64,000 nucleotides of DNA from Barnesiella merdipullorum (GTDB taxonomy: Bacteria > Bacteroidota > Bacteroidia > Bacteroidales > Barnesiellaceae). Below, piece by piece: positions 1 to 7,665 of this stretch. The first letter of the stretch is position 1. Each line of letters begins with the position of its first letter. The notes under the pieces are model-generated. The model made no database searches, was not told where the DNA came from, and saw only the letters and a list, made by a program, of their open reading frames with translations. The DNA is taken from contig DXBT01000032.1 of the NCBI GenBank assembly GCA_019116365.1, positions 1 through 64,000 on the forward strand, given 5' to 3'. The position numbers and the translations under genes were made by a program.

Positions 1-144
1 GAGGGTGATGCGGGCTATCTCCAGCGGGTATTGTCCTTCGGGCAGACGGTCACCGTCCGCCAGTTCGTCCTTCGTGCAGGCAGCCGTGGCAAGGAGCAGT
101 GCGGCTGCGGCAAGAAGCAGATGGATGGAATGTCTTTTCTTCAT
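1..144 (-). CDS. Fimbrillin-like lipoprotein, 3' end cut off by window edge
   Basis: Only the first 48 codons are visible. They encode a short basic start, a hydrophobic stretch and a lipobox ending in Cys23 (ATAAC), followed by an acidic start of the mature protein and a segment (PEGQYPLEIARITL) that resembles the first strand of Bacteroidales fimbrillin (Mfa-like) proteins. It lies downstream of, and co-directional with, the DUF3575, Mfa2-like and Mfa1-like genes, so it is probably an accessory or tip subunit of the same type V pilus. The lipobox implies export and lipidation before assembly. The family assignment rests on context and a short segment, so it is moderate. Confidence 0.6.
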   Translation of the reverse strand, partial: MKKRHSIHLLLAAAALLLATAACTKDELADGDRLPEGQYPLEIARITL

Positions 145-268
145 ATCGGGTTGTCTTTTTATTTGTTTTCGTTTTGTGCTGCCGCCGCCTGCGAAGGCGG
201 CCGTCGCACCATAGTGTCTATGGGCAGCTCCGGCTTGACGCTTGCGCCGGGGCAGCGGTATGTAGGGC
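145..268. other. Intergenic spacer with a GC hairpin
   Basis: Spacer between two fimbrillin-like genes. It holds a short perfect hairpin at 184-201 (arms CCGCCT/AGGCGG plus one more pair, loop GCGA). On the minus strand it is followed by an A-rich stretch, not a T-run, so it does not look like a classical terminator. It may be an mRNA-processing or stability element between the two subunit genes. Confidence 0.3.
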
Positions 269-1153
269 TTACAGCGTGATGCTTACATTGTTCGAATCTC
301 CGGGTTCCCACGGGGTAATCTCCGGTTCTTCCACCGTGATGCCATTGTTGCTGAGCGTGATGTTGTAGGTGTAGGCATAGCCTGCGGAGAACTGATTCGC
401 TTCGGGCTTGGATGGATTCGGCAGTGTGGTTGTATAGTTCAGTCCGTTGAAAGACACTTTAAGTTCAAGAGAGGAGGTCACTTCCTGCGGGAGAATGATG
501 ACTTGCGAAGTGGTGGCACCGCCCAGCTGCATGGTAATCGGCGATTCGGCGGCTGCGGTTACGGCAGTCGTGCCGGTAGCCGTGTCGAATGTGCCTTCGT
601 GCTTCAGCCCGTCCAACGTGTAGTCAGCAGGTTCCATTCCGTTGAAAATGATGCCATCGCCCGCCTTGAAGGTGAATTTGATGAGACTCATGCGGTGGTG
701 GAAGGAGTTGTCTTCACCGCCTTTGTCGGTTTTGTCGGTGAAGCTCACCGTCGGGTTGTGGGTGTCGCCCGTGGCTCCCGAGGCAAAGAGGAAGTCGATG
801 CCGGGGCCCTGCTTGTCGGCTGCGGTGCTGACGGTCACCGTTCCGCCCTCAGCCTGATACGGATAGTAGGCATTGAAGGTCTTCGTTTCGGTGTCATCGA
901 AATAGATGGTTGTACCGTCGGTCACGAACTTACCGTTCTCTCTCTTGTAGGGCACGTTGGTGAAGCTTGCGCCGGTGACGCCGATGCGGTCGCCGTCGGT
1001 CCAGTCGGTTCCTTCCGAATTGACGCGGGTAGCGGGCGTAATGTCGGCGATAAACTTGGCGGCTACCGGGCCGTCATTCAGGTTCTCATTGTCGTTGTTA
1101 CAGGCGGCAAGTGTCAATGCCAGCGCTGCGAAAGCAAAAAATCGGGTTTTCAT
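269..1153 (-). CDS. Fimbrillin family (Mfa1-like) lipoprotein, pilus subunit
   Basis: 294 residues. A signal sequence ends in a lipobox with Cys18 (TLAAC). The mature N-terminus carries the typical fimbrillin pattern: a first strand, then TPATR, a conserved Trp and GDRIGV (about residues 35-60). Subunits of this family are lipidated, matured by an Arg-specific protease at the cell surface and polymerised by donor-strand exchange. The TR at about residues 42-43 would suit such a cleavage. The C-terminus is rich in beta-strand and ends in a short VEEPEITPWEPG segment often seen in these proteins. It sits downstream of the FimB/Mfa2-like anchor gene, separated by a spacer containing REP-like palindromes. 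It could be either the main shaft or a tip subunit. Confidence 0.8.
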   Translation of the reverse strand: MKTRFFAFAALALTLAACNNDNENLNDGPVAAKFIADITPATRVNSEGTDWTDGDRIGVTGASFTNVPYKRENGKFVTDGTTIYFDDTETKTFNAYYPYQAEGGTVTVSTAADKQGPGIDFLFASGATGDTHNPTVSFTDKTDKGGEDNSFHHRMSLIKFTFKAGDGIIFNGMEPADYTLDGLKHEGTFDTATGTTAVTAAAESPITMQLGGATTSQVIILPQEVTSSLELKVSFNGLNYTTTLPNPSKPEANQFSAGYAYTYNITLSNNGITVEEPEITPWEPGDSNNVSITL

Positions 1154-1188
1154 TCTGTTTATTTGTTTATATATTTCTTTTCTTCTCG

Positions 1189-1313
1189 GTCATTCCGCAC
1201 TTGATGCGGTGCTCCACGTCATACCGCGTTGTGACGCGGTATCCAGGAATACTGTCTGCGGCACTTGTCCTTTGCGGCCCCTTTCTGGACCCCGCATCGT
1301 GGTGCGGGGTGAC
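1189..1313. repeat. Three REP-like palindromic units between pilus genes
   Basis: Three imperfect palindromes of 28-29 bases share the frame GTCA...stem-loop...TCCA(G). Unit A is 1189-1216 (stem CCGCA/TGCGG), unit B is 1218-1246 (stem ATACCGCGT/ACGCGGTAT), and unit C is 1285-1313 in opposite orientation (stem ACCCCGCA/TGCGGGGT). The stem bases differ between units but pairing is kept, which points to selection on, or spread of, the hairpin. The layout resembles extragenic palindromes mobilised by RAYT-type transposases. No such transposase is in this window. Confidence 0.8.
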
Positions 1314-1331
1314 TCGAGCGGTGTGTGGAAT

Positions 1332-2183
1332 TTACAGCGTGGCACTGGCATTGCCTCCTTCCACCTCTTCCCATCCGGTAATCTCGGCGTTGCATTCCTC
1401 CATGCCGACGGGGGTTTCCAGTGTTCCGGTCACACGGTAGGCGGTGGTCATATCGCTGTTAAAGTCTGCAAGGGCTTCCGTCAGGTCGACCTCTGTGCGC
1501 TGTGTGCGTCCGCCATCGGTAAAGACGATGTCCAGTACCAGCGCCTGCACGTCTCCCATCGTACCCAGCAGGCGGGCGTCGGCCGTGAGCTTGCTGCCGT
1601 CACGGGTGAAGGAGAAGACCGTGGAGGCCGGTTCGCCGATGGTCTGTCCCTTCTCCATGTCAAAAATTCCAGCTATGCCGCTGAGGGTGGCGGTCACGTT
1701 CTGTATCAGTTCGGGGCGTCCCTGTGTCACTTCCAGTTCCAGTTGCAGGTCACGTACACGCTGCATCGGAACGGCATTGACACGCAGCGTGTCGTCAGCT
1801 GTTACGGTTATCTCCTGACTGACGGTCTTCAGATAGCCCGGCAGGGGGATTACGGATGCACCGTCCGCACGGCTCTTGCCATCAGGGGCATTGACCCGTG
1901 CCATTCGTCCGTCGAAAGTGAAACCTTCCGCACGGTTATAGATTACCATACTGTGTGTTCCCGGATTGAGCAGGTCGGGATTGGTGAATGGCGAACCTGT
2001 AATGTCGGCCACCTTCCCGTCCATGTCGAGTACATAGTTATCGTCTGCCGACAGTCCCGTCAGGCTGATGGTGACAGCTCCCTTGTCGGGATGCGGCGTG
2101 TCATAGAGCGTGTCCTTCACGCAGGAAGAGAGCAGCACGGCTGCTGCCATTCCCATCATATTTATATATTGTCTTGCTTTCAT
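1332..2183 (-). CDS. FimB/Mfa2 family fimbrial anchor lipoprotein
   Basis: 283 residues from the ATG at 2183, chosen over an upstream in-frame start because it gives a proper lipobox (LLSSC, Cys21) and follows a strong GGAGGA ribosome site. The mature start, VKDTLYDTPHPDKGAVTISL, is the hallmark of the FimB/Mfa2 family, which anchors the pilus base to the outer membrane and limits its length. It lies between the DUF3575 gene and the Mfa1-like gene, the usual order in these clusters. The rest of the protein is beta-rich without catalytic motifs. The family is confident; the exact structural role is inferred. Confidence 0.85.
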   Translation of the reverse strand: MKARQYINMMGMAAAVLLSSCVKDTLYDTPHPDKGAVTISLTGLSADDNYVLDMDGKVADITGSPFTNPDLLNPGTHSMVIYNRAEGFTFDGRMARVNAPDGKSRADGASVIPLPGYLKTVSQEITVTADDTLRVNAVPMQRVRDLQLELEVTQGRPELIQNVTATLSGIAGIFDMEKGQTIGEPASTVFSFTRDGSKLTADARLLGTMGDVQALVLDIVFTDGGRTQRTEVDLTEALADFNSDMTTAYRVTGTLETPVGMEECNAEITGWEEVEGGNASATL

Positions 2184-2250
2184 ATTCGATTCCTCCGAGT
2201 TAGAATAACTTACATAAATCGGGCTGCGCCTCGGCATTCTAAAGTAAACT

Positions 2251-3357
2251 TTAATGCGCTCGGCTTGCACCAATTTTCCATACCAATGTCACACCGGCAT
2301 TGATGGGGCCCCACCAGTCCTTTGTCTCGTTGCCGCGACGTACTCGCACACCGTCAATGACTTCATATTTCTCATAGTCGGCATTCAGGTAGCCCAAGCC
2401 GAGGTTGAAATCAAGAGCCAGTGCCTTGTTCAGCCGCAGCTGGTAGCCGGCAGTGATGCCGCCACCCATCAGGTCGCCCTGCTTGCCTGTTTCGGAGAGC
2501 TTGTAGTTGAACTGTCCGGCCTTGAACATTGCACCCAGATACCAGGCTTTCTTCTCACCCATGTAGTAACGCACTTCCGGAGCCACTTCCCAGAGTGCAT
2601 AGCGGCGGTCCTTGTCGCTCCAGCTCCAAGAAGTCCACGAGCCGTTTACAGCAATGCTCCACGACGGGCAGATGCGCCATTCAAGCCCTAAATCTGGTGT
2701 CAGGGTGGCCCAGCGCAGCAGGTTGGCACGCAGGGAGAGATGATAATCATTTGTGATTTTGGTTTCCGACGGAGTGTCGGCAAGTGTGTTTTGTTGAGCG
2801 GCTTTCTCTGCCTCTGCCTTTTCAGCGGCAAGTCGGGCTTCTTCCGCTTTGCGCTGCTCTTCGGCAAGCCGTTCCTGTTCGGCACGCTTCTCGGCTTCCA
2901 GTCGTTCAGCTTCTGCCTTGCGTCGTGCTTCCGTATCAGCATCCGTCGCAGCTGTTTCCTTGGCAGGTACCGTCAGGCGCACAGTGACAAAGTCTCCCTC
3001 TGTCGTATGGTTGCGGGTAATGAAATTCTCCTCTTTTATTTCCGCACGGATAATCAGTTCGGATTTCACACGGTTGGCACGGATCTTTGCCGTGGCAAGG
3101 TTCTCGGCTTCACTGCCCAGCGAGTTGCAGTAGCCGTCAACCAGGATGGGGATGGAGCCGGCAAGTATCGCCTCTTTGTTCTGTACTACGCACGAGAGCA
3201 GACGGGTCAGCTCGGCGCGGTTGTCCTGACAGGCGGTATAAAAGCCATTCTCTCCCGGCTCGAACCGAAACTGGTAGATGGTGTCGCCCTGCGTTTGTGC
3301 CATAAGTGGAGAGATAATACCCCATAGCACGAGGGAGATCAAAAATTTTTTATACAT
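2251..3357 (-). CDS. DUF3575 outer-membrane protein with OmpA-like and coiled-coil segments
   Basis: 368 residues. There is a signal peptide of about 20 residues ending in AQ. Residues about 25-130 look OmpA-like (DGYCNSLGSEAENLATAKIR resembles the NxxLSxxRAxxV helix that binds peptidoglycan). A highly charged Ala/Glu/Lys coiled coil spans about 135-190, and residues about 205-368 form a beta-barrel-like DUF3575 domain. Proteins of this type head type V pilus operons and probably tie the assembly platform to the cell wall. It is first in the minus-strand pilus operon, 67 bases before the Mfa2-like start, and has a recognisable promoter upstream. Confidence 0.85.
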   Translation of the reverse strand: MYKKFLISLVLWGIISPLMAQTQGDTIYQFRFEPGENGFYTACQDNRAELTRLLSCVVQNKEAILAGSIPILVDGYCNSLGSEAENLATAKIRANRVKSELIIRAEIKEENFITRNHTTEGDFVTVRLTVPAKETAATDADTEARRKAEAERLEAEKRAEQERLAEEQRKAEEARLAAEKAEAEKAAQQNTLADTPSETKITNDYHLSLRANLLRWATLTPDLGLEWRICPSWSIAVNGSWTSWSWSDKDRRYALWEVAPEVRYYMGEKKAWYLGAMFKAGQFNYKLSETGKQGDLMGGGITAGYQLRLNKALALDFNLGLGYLNADYEKYEVIDGVRVRRGNETKDWWGPINAGVTLVWKIGASRAH

Positions 3358-3398
3358 ATTTTATATAGGATTGAATATTGTCGGAGAGGAATGTGTTT

Positions 3399-3430
3399 CA
3401 AATATAATATTAAGAAATGAATTATACAAT
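3399..3430 (-). promoter_or_regulatory. Bacteroidales promoter for the pilus operon
   Basis: Read on the minus strand: a -33-like ATTG (3427-3430), 20 bases, then a -7 box TATATTTG (3399-3406) matching TAnnTTTG. The start codon is about 40 bases downstream. The -33 box is weaker than the consensus TTTG. Confidence 0.5.
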
Positions 3431-3487
3431 CGGTGATTCTTAAAATAATTAACTATCGAAACATTGTATTATTAATATTTAACTATA

Positions 3488-3525
3488 ATTGTTGATAGAG
3501 CAAAAAAAATTGTTGATAGAGCAAA
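3488..3525. repeat. 17-bp tandem direct repeat upstream of the pilus operon
   Basis: The sequence ATTGTTGATAGAGCAAA occurs at 3488-3504 and again at 3509-3525, a period of 21 bases (about two helical turns). It is upstream of the pilus promoter and could be a paired regulator site on one DNA face, or a simple duplication. Confidence 0.5.
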
Positions 3526-3618
3526 TTTTCGACCTTGATCTTTAACATTCGAAATGCCGGGCTTTGCTATTTTTTTTGTTTCGAAATCCTGTGTTTGTGA
3601 CCCATAAGAGGCCCCTCG

Positions 3619-3682
3619 CTGGACCCCGCATCGTGGTGCGGGGTGACTCCCTCTCTGGACCCCGCATCGGGTGCGGGGTGAC
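3619..3682. repeat. Two REP-like palindromic units
   Basis: Unit D (3619-3647) is identical to unit C found at 1285-1313. Unit E (3655-3682) is one base shorter in the loop. Both have stem ACCCCGCA/TGCGGGGT and the same orientation. Immediately downstream (about 3690-3713) is a degenerate piece with gtgacc...gcgac that may be a decayed sixth copy. They flank the pilus cluster on its 5' side. Confidence 0.8.
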
Positions 3683-3719
3683 CCGGTGTGTGGGGGTGAC
3701 CCGATGCGCCGCGACGATT

Positions 3720-3757
3720 TAAAAAAAGGCGGGGGCATACACGATGTATGCCCCCGC
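3720..3757 (-). terminator. Rho-independent terminator of the M16 protease gene
   Basis: Perfect 13-bp stem GCGGGGGCATACA/TGTATGCCCCCGC with loop CGA (3729-3757). On the minus strand it is followed by a run of T (A-run at 3721-3727). It lies about 45 bases after the protease stop codon. Confidence 0.9.
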
Positions 3758-3803
3758 TATGGGTAGAAGGGCAAGAGCGAATCTTGCCCCGATGAGGTTC
3801 TTG

Positions 3804-6641
3804 TTATTTAGCCTCTTCTACGACACCAGTCATGACTACCTCGATGAGGTTCTTTCCGGTGAAGAGTCCTTTGGCAAAGGCCTTCATGTCGTCGATGGTG
3901 ATGCTGTTGAGTACCTCCTCGTAGTTGGTCTCGTTGTCGCCATAGCCCAACTCGTAGTCAGAGATGATACCTCTCCAGTAAGAGTTCTCACGCAGGTTCT
4001 GGGCATGTTTCTTGAGCATATACTCTTTCACCTTGGCGAAATCTTTCTCGCGAGGACCTTCGTTTACCACCTTCATCAACTCGGCGTGAGCCCGGTCGGT
4101 GAGGCGCTTCTCGTCTTGCGGGTTGGTATCGAAGCCGAAGAGGAACAACCACGAGTTGTCGAGCGATGAGAAGTTGGCCATGGTACCTACACCGTAGGTT
4201 CCACCCTCTTCTTCACGGATGGTCTCGGTATATACGATGTCCATTACCTGGTCGAGGATGCTGAGCATAAGGTCGTTGCGCAGGTCGTATTTCTCGTTGC
4301 CCGAGTAGATGGCATAGACGGTCGATTTGGCCGTTTCCATGGGTTGGTTGTAGTGGTTCGTGACAATACCCTTTTGAGTCTCGATCAGTTTGCCTACTTT
4401 TTCGCGGCTCTTGTTGGCCGGGAGCGAAGCGATGTATTTCTCTACGTAGGGTTTGAGCGAGTCTGTGTCGAAGTTACCTACGAAGATGAAGGTATAGTCG
4501 GCGGCATTGGCCAGGCGCTCCTTGGCAATTTTGAGAATACGGTCGTAGCTGATTTGGTCAATGTCTTCGGCTTTCAACTGACGACGCAAGGGATTATGGT
4601 CGTAGAGGGTAGCCGAGAGCGAGTCGCTGAAGATGTATTGCGGCGTGTTGGCATAGTTGATGAGAGCGGCTTTCGATTGCTCTTTCCAGGCGGCAAATGC
4701 CTCGTCGTCGCGGTGCAGGTCGGTGAAGGTGAGATATACGAGTTGCATCATCGTTTCGAGGTCTTTCGTGGCGCACGAAGCGAATACCGATTCCTGAGCC
4801 TCGCTCAAGGAGAAGCTCGACGATACCTTCTTACCGGCCAGGGCTTTCATCAGGTCGGTCTTGCCGAATTGACCGAGGCCACCCAGTTCAACGATTTCGT
4901 TGAGCGATTTCAGGTCGCGGGCCAGAGCCGGGTCGTTGGTGTTGTAGAGCGAGTATCCACCTTTGCTGACAGCCAGCATGGTGATTTCGTCGTTCTTGAA
5001 GTCGGTGGGTTTGAGCACCACTTTGGCACCGTTGGAGAGAGTCCACTCGGTGGTGCCGAATTTCTTACCGGCAGCACTCTTTTTCACTTTGCCAGCTACG
5101 GGCTCTTTCGAGATGAGGGGTTCGTTCGATACCTTATCGACATAGGGGGCAACCTCTTCGGCTTCTACCTCTTTAATGGCAGTCAGTACCTGGTCTTTGT
5201 CGGGGTAGGTGACACCCTCTTTGTCGGGACCGGTAAGCGAGATAACCATGTTGTCTTCGCTGATGAGCGATTTTACATATTGGTTCACCATATCGACCGT
5301 GATAGCGGGCGACATCTGTTTGATGAGGTTGTATTCCATTTCGATGCCGGGGATGTAGCCGCCGTCGATGAAGTGACGGATGTACTCTTCGGCATAGTCA
5401 ACGCTCTTGCGGTTGTTACGCTCGTTGTAGAGGTTTTCGTAGTTCGAGAGCATCGTGGCGCGTGCCCGGTCGTACTCCGAAGTGGTGAACCCGTAGCGGT
5501 CGATACGCTCGGCTTCGCGGATGATACCTTTGATGGCGTCGATGGCACCGTTGTCTCTACCCAGGGCGATGAGTGTGAAGGCGCTTTTGGTCTTCGATAC
5601 GAAGAAGTCGCCGTCGAAGATGGCACCGGCAATGAAGGGAGCATCGGGTTTCTGGGTAATCTCGGTGATGCGGTCGTTGAACATGATCCCGATTACGCCG
5701 TTCATGTAATTGGTGATGGCACCGTTGATGGTACCGCGCATTTCACGAGGCATGGGATCGTGTTTCATGTAGATGTCCACACGGGTGTAGGCGGCCTCTT
5801 TGTCTTTGTGGAAAGCGAAGATGGGCTCTTTGTTGTCGGGCACGGGATAGTAGATGCGCTCGGCAGCGTTTTCGGGCATTTTGATTTTGCCGAAGAGCTC
5901 CTTGATTTGAGCCTCCATCTTGTCGGCGTCGAAGTCACCGATCACGATGATACCCTGTTGGTCGGGGCGATACCATTTGTGGTAGTAGTCGCGCAGAGCC
6001 TGGTAGGGGAAGTTCATCACCACCTCCATGGTGCCGATAGGCATGCGGTTGGCATACTGGCTGCCCTCGAACATGACGGGCACCGTAGCCTCCCAGGTGC
6101 GCCAGTTGGCATCGGCACGCGTACGCCACTCTTCGTGGATAACGCCGCGCTCTTCGTCGATGTCGCTATCGTTGAGCGAGATGGCGCAAGCCCAGTCGTA
6201 GAGCACGAGCAGGCAGGAGTCCACCAGGTTTTGATTCTGTGTGGGGACGTTGGAGATGCGATATACCGTCTCGTCGAAGCCGGTATAGGCGTTGAGGTCC
6301 ACACCGAATTTGATACCGTTGTTCTCGAGGTAGTTGAGCATCGTCTTCCCGGGGAAGTGCTCGGTGCCGTTGAAGGCCATGTGCTCGAGGAAGTGGGCCA
6401 AACCGCGTTGGTCTTCGTTCTCGAGAATCGAACCTACCTTTTGGGCAATGTGGAATTCGGCACGGTTCTTGGGGGTTTCGTTGTGGCGCACATAGTAGGT
6501 GAGACCATTGTCAAGCACACCGTAGCGCACGTTGGGATCGATGGGCAATGCTTCCATCTGAGGAGCTTGCTGTGCCGATACCCATTGGGCAACGGCCAGA
6601 AAAGCAAGTACTAATCCCGATTTTACCATTCGTAAATTCAT
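3804..6641 (-). CDS. Periplasmic M16 family zinc protease (insulinase-like)
   Basis: 945 residues with a signal peptide (about 1-23, ending VSAQ). The inverted zinc motif HxxEH is present as HFLEH at residues 83-87, with the downstream conserved glutamates in the DEERGVIHEEWR segment. The length fits two M16 peptidase halves plus two inactive C-terminal halves in one chain, as in other Bacteroidales PqqL/insulinase-like proteases. It would degrade peptides or small proteins in a clamshell chamber in the periplasm. It is a single-gene unit with its own terminator. The natural substrate cannot be read from the sequence. Confidence 0.9.
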   Translation of the reverse strand: MNLRMVKSGLVLAFLAVAQWVSAQQAPQMEALPIDPNVRYGVLDNGLTYYVRHNETPKNRAEFHIAQKVGSILENEDQRGLAHFLEHMAFNGTEHFPGKTMLNYLENNGIKFGVDLNAYTGFDETVYRISNVPTQNQNLVDSCLLVLYDWACAISLNDSDIDEERGVIHEEWRTRADANWRTWEATVPVMFEGSQYANRMPIGTMEVVMNFPYQALRDYYHKWYRPDQQGIIVIGDFDADKMEAQIKELFGKIKMPENAAERIYYPVPDNKEPIFAFHKDKEAAYTRVDIYMKHDPMPREMRGTINGAITNYMNGVIGIMFNDRITEITQKPDAPFIAGAIFDGDFFVSKTKSAFTLIALGRDNGAIDAIKGIIREAERIDRYGFTTSEYDRARATMLSNYENLYNERNNRKSVDYAEEYIRHFIDGGYIPGIEMEYNLIKQMSPAITVDMVNQYVKSLISEDNMVISLTGPDKEGVTYPDKDQVLTAIKEVEAEEVAPYVDKVSNEPLISKEPVAGKVKKSAAGKKFGTTEWTLSNGAKVVLKPTDFKNDEITMLAVSKGGYSLYNTNDPALARDLKSLNEIVELGGLGQFGKTDLMKALAGKKVSSSFSLSEAQESVFASCATKDLETMMQLVYLTFTDLHRDDEAFAAWKEQSKAALINYANTPQYIFSDSLSATLYDHNPLRRQLKAEDIDQISYDRILKIAKERLANAADYTFIFVGNFDTDSLKPYVEKYIASLPANKSREKVGKLIETQKGIVTNHYNQPMETAKSTVYAIYSGNEKYDLRNDLMLSILDQVMDIVYTETIREEEGGTYGVGTMANFSSLDNSWLFLFGFDTNPQDEKRLTDRAHAELMKVVNEGPREKDFAKVKEYMLKKHAQNLRENSYWRGIISDYELGYGDNETNYEEVLNSITIDDMKAFAKGLFTGKNLIEVVMTGVVEEAK

Positions 6642-6677
6642 TGTGTTTTGATTTAATGATAAATATTGGTGTTTGTG

Positions 6678-6902
6678 TTATTTTGTTGTCTCTTCGTTAT
6701 CTCCCTGGTATTCGAGTATGTCGCCGGGCTGGCAGTTCAACTCTTTGCAGATGGCCTCGAGGGTCGAGAAGCGTATGGCTTTGGCCTTCCCGGTCTTGAG
6801 AATCGAGAGGTTGGCAGGGGTGATATCGATCTTGCCCGAAAGTTCGTTGAGCGAAATTTTTCGTTTCGCCATCATGATATCAAGGTTCACAATAATCGGC
6901 AT
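6678..6902 (-). CDS. Small XRE/YozG-type helix-turn-helix regulator
   Basis: 74 residues from the ATG at 6902 (an upstream TTG is a less likely start). A single Cro/CI-type HTH fills most of the protein: KISLNELSGKIDITPANLSI, then LKTGKAKAIRFSTLEAICKEL, ending with the typical CQPGDILEY tail. This is the HTH_26/YozG class. It is 10 bases downstream of the DUF2975 gene. This regulator/membrane-protein pair is common in Firmicutes and Bacteroidetes, and the two are presumed to work together, with the regulator acting on its own operon or on membrane-stress genes. Confidence 0.85.
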   Translation of the reverse strand: MPIIVNLDIMMAKRKISLNELSGKIDITPANLSILKTGKAKAIRFSTLEAICKELNCQPGDILEYQGDNEETTK

Positions 6903-6912
6903 AGGCAATGAT

Positions 6913-7542
6913 TTATATGGTGAGGTCCAGCTCTTCGCGTTGTTTGTGGGCTATATTCAGAATCTCGGCCAGCAACAGCAGGATGAATGCAATGGTGACC
7001 GATGGGCTCAACTCGGGATAGCACAGGGTATTGTTGCCCAGGTCGAGGTGCGAGCGGTAGTATCCGGTTGCGATAAAGAGGTCGATATAGCTGATGAAGT
7101 AGAAGATAATCATGTAGTAGGAGAGGCGACGCAGCCGCTTGATGTTCTTGCTGTTCATCAATCCTTCGGCGGCTACCGACCGGATGAGCTTGACCAGCAT
7201 CACAATCATGGCAATGAGCGAGGCCAGTGAGAGGATGGTGAAGACCGCAGCACTTATTTTCAGACCGGTGGGTACCATCGAGTCGGGTATGTAGAGGATG
7301 CCGTCGGTCGATAGGGTGAGAGCCGGTATCGAACCGAACTCGCTCAGTTGCAGGTTGTCGGGCTTGATGGTACTTATCTGCAATGACGATTTTCCCAGCC
7401 CGTTTTCAAAACCGATGAACGAGGAGTTGAACCCGATGGTGAATCCTTTGGAGAAGTCGAGCACGATGGGGATGAGTATGAGCAATGCAATTAACAGGTT
7501 GAGTAATTGTATTTTTCTCTGGGTTTGCTTGTCGTAAAACAT
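6913..7542 (-). CDS. DUF2975 four-helix membrane protein
   Basis: 209 residues from the ATG at 7542; the longer frame would begin at TTG. There are four hydrophobic helices, at about residues 14-34, 100-125, 145-165 and 178-198. The first loop of about 65 residues carries the DFSKGFTIGFNSSF segment and probably lies outside the membrane. The pattern fits DUF2975, whose molecular function is unknown. It is the first gene of a two-gene unit with the XRE regulator downstream. It may be a membrane sensor or a target controlled by that regulator; neither is shown by the sequence. Confidence 0.75.
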   Translation of the reverse strand: MFYDKQTQRKIQLLNLLIALLILIPIVLDFSKGFTIGFNSSFIGFENGLGKSSLQISTIKPDNLQLSEFGSIPALTLSTDGILYIPDSMVPTGLKISAAVFTILSLASLIAMIVMLVKLIRSVAAEGLMNSKNIKRLRRLSYYMIIFYFISYIDLFIATGYYRSHLDLGNNTLCYPELSPSVTIAFILLLLAEILNIAHKQREELDLTI

Positions 7543-7665
7543 ATAGACCTTGTTGTATTGGTAAGACAAAGGAAAGAAAAATTTTCGAGGAAAACAAGAA
7601 AAACAGTATATTTTTATCGAAAAACGATAAAATAATAGGTCTGAGAAGAAAATCGGTGGGTCGAA

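Larger units (their letters stand above)
3358..3803. other. Long spacer between pilus operon and M16 protease gene
   Basis: This 446-base stretch contains no convincing gene. It holds, in order, the pilus promoter (3399-3430), an AT-rich part, a 17-bp direct repeat (3488-3525), two REP-like units (3619-3682) and the M16 terminator (3720-3757). A reading frame across 3472-3738 merely translates the repeats. Confidence 0.7.

Noticed and set aside
957..2303. 448-codon open frame on the plus strand
   Set aside because: Runs antisense through the Mfa2-like gene and across the REP repeats.
1189..3682. CRISPR array
   Set aside because: The repeated units are palindromic REP-like elements without regular spacers, and no cas gene is present.
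3472..3738. 88-codon minus-strand frame
   Set aside because: It only translates the palindromic repeats and AT-rich spacer.
4344..6614. 756-codon open frame on the plus strand
   Set aside because: It is antisense to the M16 protease gene, whose HFLEH motif and full length are clear; long antisense frames arise from the biased codon use here.
7543..7569. N-terminal extension of the DUF2975 protein
   Set aside because: The first codon of the longer frame is TTG, and the ATG at 7542 gives a normal N-terminus.
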